Source of the DNA: Bacillota bacterium
Lineage (GTDB): Bacteria > Bacillota > Clostridia > Oscillospirales > Oscillospiraceae
Direction of reading: 5' to 3'
Assembly (NCBI GenBank): GCA_009781925.1
Contig: WQUU01000128.1
Span: forward strand, 1-5,317
DNA length: 5,317 nt
Shown: positions 1 to 5,317 of the stretch, piece after piece
Position numbering within the stretch: the stretch's first letter is position 1
Layout: each line of letters starts with the position of its first letter
Program-made: the position numbers and the translations under genes
Notes under the pieces: generated by a model
What the model saw: the letters and a program-made list of their open reading frames with translations, nothing else
The model's database searches: none
Told to the model about the DNA's origin: nothing

Positions 1-114
1 CTGCCAGATGTTTTATCAAGCTCGAACGGGGATGGCAGAATGTATGACATATATCAGCATGCATGCTGCCATCCCTCGCTTTTGCCGTCCATTGGAGATG
101 CAATGCACTGTTAA
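1..114 (+). CDS. Probable C-terminal tail of an upstream gene (partial, unidentified)
   Basis: A frame open from the left edge encodes 37 residues and ends in TAA at 112-114, 25 nt before the next gene's start. The tail contains GRMYDIYQHACCHPSLLPSI, which looks protein-like. A Tyr-x-x-Tyr segment followed by a Pro/Leu-rich end recalls the C-termini of FGGY-type sugar kinases, but this is a weak impression and not an identification. The short gap to the URO-D-like gene and the absence of a convincing promoter between them fit an operon continuing from the left. A competing short frame (frame 3) ends with TGA at 45-47 and could instead be the true tail, so both the reading frame and the identity are uncertain. 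Confidence 0.35.
   Translation: MPDVLSSSNGDGRMYDIYQHACCHPSLLPSIGDAMHC
29..75. repeat. 10-bp perfect inverted repeat with palindromic loop segment
   Basis: GGGATGGCAG at 29-38 is the exact reverse complement of CTGCCATCCC at 66-75, with 27 nt between the arms. A flanking G28-U76 wobble could add one pair in RNA. The spacer ends in the perfect palindrome GCATGCATGC (57-66), which shares one base with the right arm. The loop is long and the following bases contain only a short T run (79-83 region), so it is not a typical intrinsic terminator. It could be an operator, an attenuator or RNA-processing hairpin, or a chance pairing inside the tail of the upstream gene. Confidence 0.4.
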
Positions 115-124
115 ATGCGATTAC

Positions 125-132
125 AAAAGGAG
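125..132 (+). promoter_or_regulatory. Shine-Dalgarno site that sets the start of the URO-D-like gene
   Basis: AAAAGGAG lies 7 nt before the ATG at 140, which is ideal spacing. The in-frame ATG at 134 is only 1 nt from it, and the in-frame ATGs farther upstream lie before it. The site therefore chooses 140 as the start. Confidence 0.8.
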
Positions 133-139
133 CATGAAA

Positions 140-1240
140 ATGAGATCAAGAGAGCGTGTTCTTCGGGCGTTAAATCGTCAGGAAACCGACAGAACACCAA
201 GGGATTTCGGCGGTACGGTGGTAACATGTCCGGAATATTACGCGCATAAACGTTTGCGGCAATATTTTCAGATTCTGGACGCGGACGACCCCATTATTGA
301 CTATACGATGGGAACCGTTGCCGCCTGTGAGGAATTGATGCTTAAATTTGGAAGTGATGTGCGTCGGGTCGGGCTGAATGTCGTACCACCCCAAATTGAA
401 AACGGCATGTTTACATCGGGTTTCGGCATACGCTTCAAACGGGCAGAGCCTCATTTGTATTACGATGCGGTCTATCATCCGCTTGCGGAAGCGGAGATTG
501 AAGATTTAGATGACATGACGTTACCGAACCCTGACGATCCCGCACTTTATCATGGCCTTCGGGACCGGGCGAAAGACCTGTTTGACAACAGTCCATTTGC
601 GGTCGTGGCGGACTTCGGTGTACCCGGCTTCTATGAAACCTCCCAAAAGCTGCGCGGGTATGAGAATCTAGCCTGTGATCTGCTGGTCGATACCGAATTT
701 GTCACGGCGCTGTATGACAAATTGCTGGAATTACAGAAGCGTTATTTCAAAAATTATATAGAACATGTGGCGCCATACGCGCAGGTCATCTGTTACGCCG
801 ATGACTTGGGAATGCAGGATCGTCTCCAGATGGCTCCGGAGACCTACCGCGCGGTAATCAAACCCTATCACAAAAAGATTTTCGACTACATCCATTCCTT
901 GGCGGACATCAAGATCCTGATGCACTGCTGTGGGGCAATTACCGATGTGATCGACGATTTAGCCGAGATTGGTGTGGATGCGCTCAACCCCGTACAGGTC
1001 AGAGCCGCGGGGATGTCCCCCGAACGGTTGGGCAGGGATTTCGGCGGCAAGATCGCCTTTTGGGGCGGCGTGGATGAGCAGAAATTATTGCCGCACGACA
1101 CGCCTGCGCAGGTGTCCGCCGAGGCGCATCGGTTGTGCAAGGAATTAGGTTCCGGATATATTTTGGCTCCCGGGCACTGTATTCAAGCGGATACCCCGCC
1201 GGAAAACGTGGCGGCTATTTATTGTTGGAAACCCGATTAA
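140..1240 (+). CDS. URO-D superfamily protein, putative corrinoid-type methyltransferase (not HemE)
   Basis: This encodes a 366-residue soluble protein of the uroporphyrinogen decarboxylase (URO-D) superfamily, which includes HemE and the MtaA/MtbA/CmuA methyltransferases. What is visible: an N-terminal RERVLRAL...DRTPRDFGG segment typical of the non-HemE branch; YADDLGMQ around residues 220-226; a MHCCG motif with His262 and Cys264; a LNPVQ segment; and a C-terminal APGHCIQADTPPENV containing Cys347. His-x-Cys plus a distant Cys is the zinc-ligand pattern of the methylcobalamin:coenzyme M methyltransferases, where zinc activates the methyl-accepting thiol. The Arg-rich substrate motif of HemE (RQAGR) is absent, so haem synthesis is unlikely. 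The frame stays open upstream to 8, but the ribosome site supports the start at 140. The gene lies 17 nt before the GH36 gene, implying a role in the same sugar pathway. Similar proteins often sit in carbohydrate operons with no proven function. The family call is firm; the reaction is inferred. Confidence 0.88.
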   Translation: MRSRERVLRALNRQETDRTPRDFGGTVVTCPEYYAHKRLRQYFQILDADDPIIDYTMGTVAACEELMLKFGSDVRRVGLNVVPPQIENGMFTSGFGIRFKRAEPHLYYDAVYHPLAEAEIEDLDDMTLPNPDDPALYHGLRDRAKDLFDNSPFAVVADFGVPGFYETSQKLRGYENLACDLLVDTEFVTALYDKLLELQKRYFKNYIEHVAPYAQVICYADDLGMQDRLQMAPETYRAVIKPYHKKIFDYIHSLADIKILMHCCGAITDVIDDLAEIGVDALNPVQVRAAGMSPERLGRDFGGKIAFWGGVDEQKLLPHDTPAQVSAEAHRLCKELGSGYILAPGHCIQADTPPENVAAIYCWKPD

Positions 1241-1244
1241 AACT

Positions 1245-1250
1245 GGAGAG
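1245..1250 (+). promoter_or_regulatory. Shine-Dalgarno site of the GH36 gene
   Basis: GGAGAG in the 17-nt gap after the URO-D-like stop codon leaves 9 nt from the GGAG core (7 nt from the end of GGAGAG) to the ATG at 1258. It supports this start over the longer in-frame extension to 1135, which would run back into the preceding gene. Confidence 0.7.
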
Positions 1251-1257
1251 TAATAAT

Positions 1258-3444
1258 ATGTGCGGAAAATCGGCGATCTTCTATGAGAGCGCGTCTCGCC
1301 CCACGGCGCGTTGTGTTTCCGGTAATACTGTCTATGAGGAATGCTTGCAAAACGGACGGTACATCGGCCTCTACTGGTCCTCCACAGGGCAAGTACAGCG
1401 GGAAAATGTCGTCAGCGTTATGCCCGATGAACTTAATATGAAGAGAAGCGCCGTGGCAGTCTGGCGGCGGTTGAATGCGTTTTCCCTAGACGTGGATGGG
1501 CAGTCGCTGGACAGCCGCTGGGTGTATGTGGGCGGATCCACCCGTCAGGACAAAAAAGGCATACTGGAATCGGTGATTGAACTAAGTAACACGGTCCGCC
1601 CAGTGAATGTCAAGGTGATTACCAAGCTGGATGGTTCATCCGTGCTTGTCCGCTATCTGGAAATCACCAACCGAGGAGATAAACCTGCCGCGCTGGGTAG
1701 TGTCCAGCCTTTCGCGGGGCGGCTTTGGGAGAATTTGTGGCAAGCCCGCTGGAACGATCACCTGCGAATGAGAACGCCGTTTGACCTCGAAGCAAAGACT
1801 TTTTTCTCGATAGGGTATTATCAGACCTCTATGCATGATGTTGGCAACTTTGGCTACGAGGGGAACTTCGTCTGGAAGGACGTCGAAGAGGAGTATTTTG
1901 TCCTGTCAAGATTGGAGCGTCAGCCTTACTCCGCGCCATTTTTTATTATTAGAAATAATATAACCGGTGAAAGTTTTTGGGTTTCACTCGCCTGGTCGGC
2001 AGGGTATGAGTTGAAACTCTGGTATGATAAAATGTACTGTACTCTTTGCATGGGACTGGGTCCGGCTGGCCCCGCCCCACTGAGAGTTATTGCGCCGGGC
2101 GAGACTGTGACTACACCCCCGGTGCATATCGCGCCGCTGCGCGGCGAATTGGATGAGGCTGTCCTCCGTTGGCACAGTCATCTGCGAAGTTCGGTACTCG
2201 CGCCACGCCCAGAGGGTAAAGAGATGTATACGGTTGCCGCTCGCGTAGTGGAAGAACCGGGAGATTGGATCCTTCGGGAAATCGATATAGCCTCCAAGAT
2301 GGGCGCCGAGGCTTTTATGGTGGATGCCGGGTGGTATGGCGAGGGGTTTAAGGTCTGGACCGAGAACCGGGGTGACTGGTTCGAGGGGGAGTTCCTTCCG
2401 AAAGGCGGTATCGCCGCCATCCGAAACTATACCCATGCCAGAGGAATGCTGTTTGGCCTGTGGATGGAGGCCGAGGCGCTCAGTATAAACAGCAAGCTCT
2501 TCACCGAACACCCGGAGTGGCGTATCAGCTACGACGGCGAGTCCGTTGACGCTGTGGGAGCTGAGAGTATTCTCAACTTGGCCAGGCCCGACACGGCGGC
2601 ATTCTTCAGCCAAGCTGTCCAAGAGGTTATCGTCGGCAAACAGCTTGATTTTTTCAAGCTCGATTACAACAACCGGATCATGGAAGGCGGCCGCTATGAT
2701 GTAAGCGGATATGCCGAAAACCAGGCTTGGCGCCATTTTGAGTGTCTGTACCATACCTTTGATGAGATCATTGAACACCATCCAAATGTGGCGTTGGAAA
2801 ACTGCGCTTCGGGCGGAGGGCGCAACGATCTGGGGATGCTGTCCCGGTTTCATTACGCTTCCCAGTCGGACTGGAGTATTTTCCCGTTTTCCATCCGGGC
2901 GATCAACGGCTTGACCATATTCCTGCCGCCAGAAACTCTCTGCTATTACCACAATCACTTGGCAATTGCCGATAAGATGACCGATCTTGACACACATTTA
3001 CGGGTTACACTGTTTTGTTCACCCATCTTTGTAGGTTTTGGCGGGCAGGACACGGATAGAAGCACCGTTTATTTTCAAAAGACACGGATGTACATTGACC
3101 TGTTAAAGGATTTTTGCCGCCCTATCATGAAAAAGGCCACTGTCTTTCACCACACCCCAGACATTGGATTGGTCGAACCTACTAAATGGTGCGTTTTAGA
3201 GTATGCCGATGAGAAAAGAACCCGGGGTTATGTGGGCCTGTTTCGGTTGGGCGATGATAAATCCTGCGACGAGTACAGCCTCCGGCTCCGCGGCGTGGAC
3301 CCGCAGAGCGTGTACGACGTAACTTTCCACAATACAGGTGTGCATCTCCGTTTGTCCGGTGCGGAGCTGATTACAAATGCGTTCAAGGTACGGCTGACCG
3401 CAGTAAATAGTTCCGAACTGATCCTCTATCAATCGATTGATTAG
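1258..3444 (+). CDS. GH36 family alpha-galactosidase-like glycoside hydrolase, cytoplasmic
   Basis: This 728-residue protein has the usual size of long bacterial GH36 enzymes, which hydrolyse terminal alpha-galactosides with retention. By family layout, an N-terminal beta-sandwich fills about residues 1-330, the catalytic TIM barrel about 335-630, and a C-terminal beta domain the rest. Visible motifs in order: VDAGWYG (Asp356, Trp359), GLWMEAEAL (Trp402), FFKLDYNNR (Lys467 and the nucleophile Asp469), then CASGGGRNDLGML (Cys516) leading to QSDWS with the acid/base Asp538. Both catalytic aspartates and their order match the family. Two pocket positions differ: the usual Asp-Asp-Gly-Trp is Asp-Ala-Gly-Trp, and the residue after the acid/base is Trp rather than the usual Asp or Asn. 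Substrate specificity may therefore not be plain galactose. There is no signal peptide or membrane segment, so the substrate must be imported. The DUF4432 gene follows 43 nt later. GH36 membership is confident; the exact glycoside is not. Confidence 0.92.
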   Translation: MCGKSAIFYESASRPTARCVSGNTVYEECLQNGRYIGLYWSSTGQVQRENVVSVMPDELNMKRSAVAVWRRLNAFSLDVDGQSLDSRWVYVGGSTRQDKKGILESVIELSNTVRPVNVKVITKLDGSSVLVRYLEITNRGDKPAALGSVQPFAGRLWENLWQARWNDHLRMRTPFDLEAKTFFSIGYYQTSMHDVGNFGYEGNFVWKDVEEEYFVLSRLERQPYSAPFFIIRNNITGESFWVSLAWSAGYELKLWYDKMYCTLCMGLGPAGPAPLRVIAPGETVTTPPVHIAPLRGELDEAVLRWHSHLRSSVLAPRPEGKEMYTVAARVVEEPGDWILREIDIASKMGAEAFMVDAGWYGEGFKVWTENRGDWFEGEFLPKGGIAAIRNYTHARGMLFGLWMEAEALSINSKLFTEHPEWRISYDGESVDAVGAESILNLARPDTAAFFSQAVQEVIVGKQLDFFKLDYNNRIMEGGRYDVSGYAENQAWRHFECLYHTFDEIIEHHPNVALENCASGGGRNDLGMLSRFHYASQSDWSIFPFSIRAINGLTIFLPPETLCYYHNHLAIADKMTDLDTHLRVTLFCSPIFVGFGGQDTDRSTVYFQKTRMYIDLLKDFCRPIMKKATVFHHTPDIGLVEPTKWCVLEYADEKRTRGYVGLFRLGDDKSCDEYSLRLRGVDPQSVYDVTFHNTGVHLRLSGAELITNAFKVRLTAVNSSELILYQSID
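3428..3441. repeat. 14-bp perfect palindrome at the end of the GH36 gene
   Basis: ATCAATCGATTGAT is a perfect dyad centred on ATCGAT, ending one base before the TAG stop at 3442-3444. It encodes the last residues of the GH36 protein but also sits just ahead of the longest intergenic gap in the window (43 nt). It could be an operator half-site pair or chance. It has no T-rich tract directly after it and so is not a terminator. Confidence 0.4.
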
Positions 3445-3474
3445 TCCTTTGTAGTAAATTATTGTGATTTTCAT

Positions 3475-3482
3475 GGGGTGAT
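3475..3482 (+). promoter_or_regulatory. Shine-Dalgarno-like site of the DUF4432 gene
   Basis: GGGGTGAT resembles the 3' part of the full anti-Shine-Dalgarno complement (GAGGTGAT) with one mismatch and ends 5 nt before the ATG at 3488. It supports this start. It is weaker than the sites in front of the URO-D-like gene and the fifth gene. Confidence 0.55.
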
Positions 3483-3487
3483 TAGGA

Positions 3488-4537
3488 ATGCCATTAGACC
3501 GAGAATTCTACGGGCAGCGCACCGGTGACATGACGCAGTTCTGCGGCGTTCGGCGAAGCGTTATCTTGGAGGGCAAAGGTTTCGGCGTAGAAACTGCCGA
3601 CCTTTGGAACCGACGGGGTATTGCTTTGACCTGCTATCCCGGACGCGGGATGGATTTGGGGCGGATGTCCTATAAAGGAATCCCGCTGTCCTACCATGCA
3701 AAACCCGGTCTGACCGCGCCCGGCTATTATGAGAGCGGCGGCTTAAACTGGCTGCGCGGCTTCTTTGCCGGAATGCTGACCACCTGCGGCTTGTCCGAGG
3801 TGGGCGGGCCGGATCGGGTCGAACACCCGGTGATCGGCAGCGTCGATTTGGGCCTGCACGGTCGCATCTCCCACGCGGGCGCGGAGGATGTGTGTGTTCA
3901 CCGTGGCTGGGATGGGGATGCCTATGGCGTAAGCGTTTCCGGCACCGTCCGGGAGGCTTGCCTACACGCCGAGAACCTGACGCTTACAAGGACTGTCAGT
4001 CTAAAAATAGATGAACCTGTGATCCACATCGACGACGTGATCCGCAACGAGAGCTGCCGACCGGCGCCTCTCATGTTGCTGTATCACATCAACGCGGGCT
4101 ACCCACTGATGGACGCGGGCTCCAGATTTTTCACAGAGGCGTCCGAGACTCGGCCACACAGCCCCGCCGCTCAGGATGATTCCGCTGGCTGGCGGGTGAT
4201 GGGCCCGCCTTCGGACACGCCTGAGAAAGTCTACTTCCACACGCCCGCTGTGGACAGGGACAGCTGGAGTGTAGCTGGCTTATACAATGAAAACCTGCGA
4301 ATAGCTTTTGCTGTACGCTTTCAGGGATTGAGACATCTCACTGAATGGCGTATGGAGGGCCTGGGCGAATATGTGCTGGGCATTGAGCCGGGTAACTGCA
4401 ATCCGATTGGCCAAAAGGCGCTGGAGGAAGCCGGGGAGCTGGAAGTCCTTCCGCCTTGGGGTGAAAAGCATATAAAGCTGGAGTTGTGTGTACTGGAAGG
4501 GACGGAAGCCGCCGATATGGTCAAGCGTTATGATTAA
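3488..4537 (+). CDS. DUF4432 family protein, aldose 1-epimerase-like
   Basis: This 349-residue protein matches DUF4432, a family with the galactose-mutarotase-like beta-sandwich fold that acts on or binds sugars; most members lack a proven reaction. Family signatures seen in order: CYPGRGMDLG at 49-58, NWLRGFFAGMLTTCGL at 87-102 followed by Gly-Gly-Pro, LHGRIS at 123-128, LLYHINAGYPLMDAG at about 197-211 with His200, Asn202 and Pro206, and IEPGNCNP near 299-306 with Glu300. The histidine and the late glutamate are candidates for the acid/base pair by analogy with aldose 1-epimerases; this is inferred. It has no signal peptide or membrane segment, so it is cytoplasmic like its neighbours. It sits between a glycosidase and a transketolase, and its last 8 bases overlap the start of the latter. 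Mutarotation or isomerisation of the sugar released by the GH36 enzyme is the simplest role. The family call is firm; the substrate is unknown. Confidence 0.9.
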   Translation: MPLDREFYGQRTGDMTQFCGVRRSVILEGKGFGVETADLWNRRGIALTCYPGRGMDLGRMSYKGIPLSYHAKPGLTAPGYYESGGLNWLRGFFAGMLTTCGLSEVGGPDRVEHPVIGSVDLGLHGRISHAGAEDVCVHRGWDGDAYGVSVSGTVREACLHAENLTLTRTVSLKIDEPVIHIDDVIRNESCRPAPLMLLYHINAGYPLMDAGSRFFTEASETRPHSPAAQDDSAGWRVMGPPSDTPEKVYFHTPAVDRDSWSVAGLYNENLRIAFAVRFQGLRHLTEWRMEGLGEYVLGIEPGNCNPIGQKALEEAGELEVLPPWGEKHIKLELCVLEGTEAADMVKRYD

Positions 4538-5303
4538 CCTCTCCGAGTTACCCGAACTTGCCCGCCGCGCTCGCCGCGACGTTTTGCGCATGACCACGAA
4601 CGCGGGCAGCGGTCATCCCGGCGGCTCACTATCATCGTTAGACATCTACATTCTGCTGTTGGCCGTCAAGGAAAGCGCCGACACGCTGGTCGTCAGCCAC
4701 GGGCACACCGCCGCCGGGCTGTACGCCGCGCTGGCGCAGTTCGGCTACATAGACGGCGAAGCGGCTATAGCCGGATTCCGGCGAATGGGCTCGGTCTTTG
4801 AGGGCCATCCCTCACTTGAAGTGCCCGGCGTGACTTGGTGCAGCGGCGCGCTGGGACAGGGCCTGTCAGTGGGCTGCGGGTACGCCTTAGCGGCGCAAAA
4901 ACTGCGAACAGGCGGCCATGTGTACGTGGTAATGGGCGACGGGGAGCAGGCCAAGGGCCAGCTCTGTGAGGCCCGGGAATTTGCCGCGGCTCACGAGCTC
5001 AGCAACCTGACCGCAATTGTGGACTGCAACGGTTTACAGGCCAGCGGCAGCTTGGACGCAGTACTGCATCAGGACATCGCAGCGAAGTACCGAGCTGCTG
5101 GCTGGGCCGTCTCGGAGGCGGACGGCCATGATTTTGAAGCGATGTACGCCGCTCTGAGGAAAGTGCGCCAGGATGATAGGCCCGGTGTCCTGCTGGCCCA
5201 TACGACCATGGGAAAAGGGGTTTCGGGGCACGAGGGCGATTACGCCTTTCATGGCAACCCATTGAAACCGGCGGAATTGGAGGCGATTTTGGAATGTTCC
5301 TGA
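4530..5303 (+). CDS. Transketolase, N-terminal (TPP-binding) subunit of a split enzyme
   Basis: This 257-residue protein corresponds to the first domain of transketolase, which transfers two-carbon ketol units using thiamine diphosphate. Visible motifs: NAGSGHPGGSLS with His29; SHGHTAAGLYAAL with His59; GHP with His93; SGALGQGLSVG at 105-115; the diphosphate/metal motif GDGEQAKGQ at 136-144 paired with Asn167 in DCNG; and GKGVS at 228-232 with His241 near the end. The protein stops where split transketolases do and needs a C-terminal partner, whose gene appears to begin at 5294. Between Asp38 and His59 it is about ten residues shorter than common transketolases, lacking the usual DPxNPxWPxRDR loop. 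The start at 4530 overlaps the DUF4432 stop and gives a typical N-terminus. No strong ribosome site precedes it, so translational coupling is likely. A GTG at 4488 would add 14 residues and is less likely. The context suggests a dedicated catabolic enzyme. Confidence 0.92.
   Translation: MINLSELPELARRARRDVLRMTTNAGSGHPGGSLSSLDIYILLLAVKESADTLVVSHGHTAAGLYAALAQFGYIDGEAAIAGFRRMGSVFEGHPSLEVPGVTWCSGALGQGLSVGCGYALAAQKLRTGGHVYVVMGDGEQAKGQLCEAREFAAAHELSNLTAIVDCNGLQASGSLDAVLHQDIAAKYRAAGWAVSEADGHDFEAMYAALRKVRQDDRPGVLLAHTTMGKGVSGHEGDYAFHGNPLKPAELEAILECS
5279..5283 (+). promoter_or_regulatory. Shine-Dalgarno site for the gene starting at 5294
   Basis: GGAGG lies inside the end of the transketolase N-half gene, 10 nt before the ATG at 5294. 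It makes the overlapping start codon credible. Confidence 0.6.
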
Positions 5304-5317
5304 ACCCAGGCCCCCGG
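5294..5317 (+). CDS. Start of next gene, probably transketolase C-terminal subunit (partial)
   Basis: An ATG at 5294 opens a frame (MFLNPGPR) that runs off the right edge, overlapping the preceding stop codon by 10 nt and preceded by GGAGG. Only eight residues are visible, so the product cannot be read from its sequence. The call rests on context: an N-terminal transketolase half is almost always followed directly by its C-terminal half, which carries the pyrimidine-binding domain and the catalytic glutamate. If it were another gene, the half-enzyme upstream would have no visible partner. Confidence 0.6.

Noticed and set aside
29..84. Intrinsic terminator between the upstream tail and the URO-D-like gene
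   Set aside because: The 27-nt loop is too long and the T run after the stem is only four bases and not adjacent, so termination is unlikely.
92..117. Possible promoter with TTGGAG and TTAAAT ahead of the URO-D-like gene
   Set aside because: Spacing of about 13 nt is too short, and other pairings in the region match the consensus poorly.
8..139. N-terminal extension of the URO-D-like protein by 44 residues
   Set aside because: The Shine-Dalgarno site at 125-132 sits inside it with ideal spacing to the ATG at 140, and homologues of this branch begin at the RERVLRAL segment.
140..1240. Annotation as uroporphyrinogen decarboxylase HemE
   Set aside because: The RQAGR substrate motif of HemE is absent, while a thiol/zinc-type His-x-Cys...Cys pattern is present and the neighbours are sugar genes.
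1135..1257. N-terminal extension of the GH36 protein
   Set aside because: It runs through the conserved C-terminus of the preceding gene in another frame. The ATG at 1258 has its own ribosome site and yields the expected protein length.
2132..2146. GC-rich hairpin (CGCCGC, 3-nt loop, GCGGCG)
   Set aside because: It lies in the middle of the GH36 coding region with no T run after it and is explained by alanine/leucine/arginine codons.
1984..2997. Long minus-strand open frame (337 residues)
   Set aside because: It lies wholly opposite the GH36 catalytic domain, resembles no family I recognise and has no identifiable role. It is best explained as an antisense shadow of the coding strand.
4280..4597. 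Minus-strand open frame across the DUF4432/transketolase junction
   Set aside because: It is antisense to two well-supported genes and the translation shows no recognisable motif.

Overview
The window reads as one densely packed, forward-strand operon fragment from a bacterium that takes up and breaks down sugars. I see four complete genes, the start of a fifth, and probably the last codons of a gene that began before the window. Strong purine-rich Shine-Dalgarno sites, short gaps (17 and 43 nt), stop/start overlaps of 8 and 10 nt, a corrinoid-type methyltransferase relative and a two-gene (split) transketolase together suggest an anaerobic Firmicute, for example a clostridial gut or sediment lineage. 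That taxonomic guess is an inference from style and gene content; no marker gene is present.

Layout: (1) 1-114, an open frame running in from the left edge and ending in TAA, the likely tail of an upstream gene. It overlaps a 10-bp inverted repeat. (2) 140-1240, a URO-D-superfamily protein that lacks the HemE signature and keeps a His-x-Cys...Cys metal-site pattern like that of cobalamin/coenzyme M methyltransferases. (3) 1258-3444, a cytoplasmic GH36 alpha-galactosidase-like glycosidase with both catalytic aspartates but a changed sugar-binding pocket. (4) 3488-4537, a DUF4432 protein related to aldose 1-epimerases. (5) 4530-5303, the thiamine-diphosphate-binding N-terminal half of a split transketolase. 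(6) 5294 to the right edge, the first codons of the next gene, expected to be the C-terminal transketolase half.

How they may work together: an imported alpha-glycoside would be cut by the GH36 enzyme, the freed sugar would be processed by the DUF4432 protein, and the carbon chain would eventually be split by a dedicated transketolase. The URO-D-like protein is the odd partner. Methyl-group removal from an O-methylated substrate is one speculative role. Dedicated split transketolases are known in sulfosugar and apiose catabolism, so this one may act on an unusual ketose or ketose phosphate rather than serve the general pentose phosphate pathway. No transporter, regulator, sugar kinase, corrinoid protein or terminator can be confirmed inside the window, so substrate and pathway stay open. 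There is no mobile element, CRISPR array, tRNA or rRNA that I can recognise, and no gene-free stretch longer than 300 bases.
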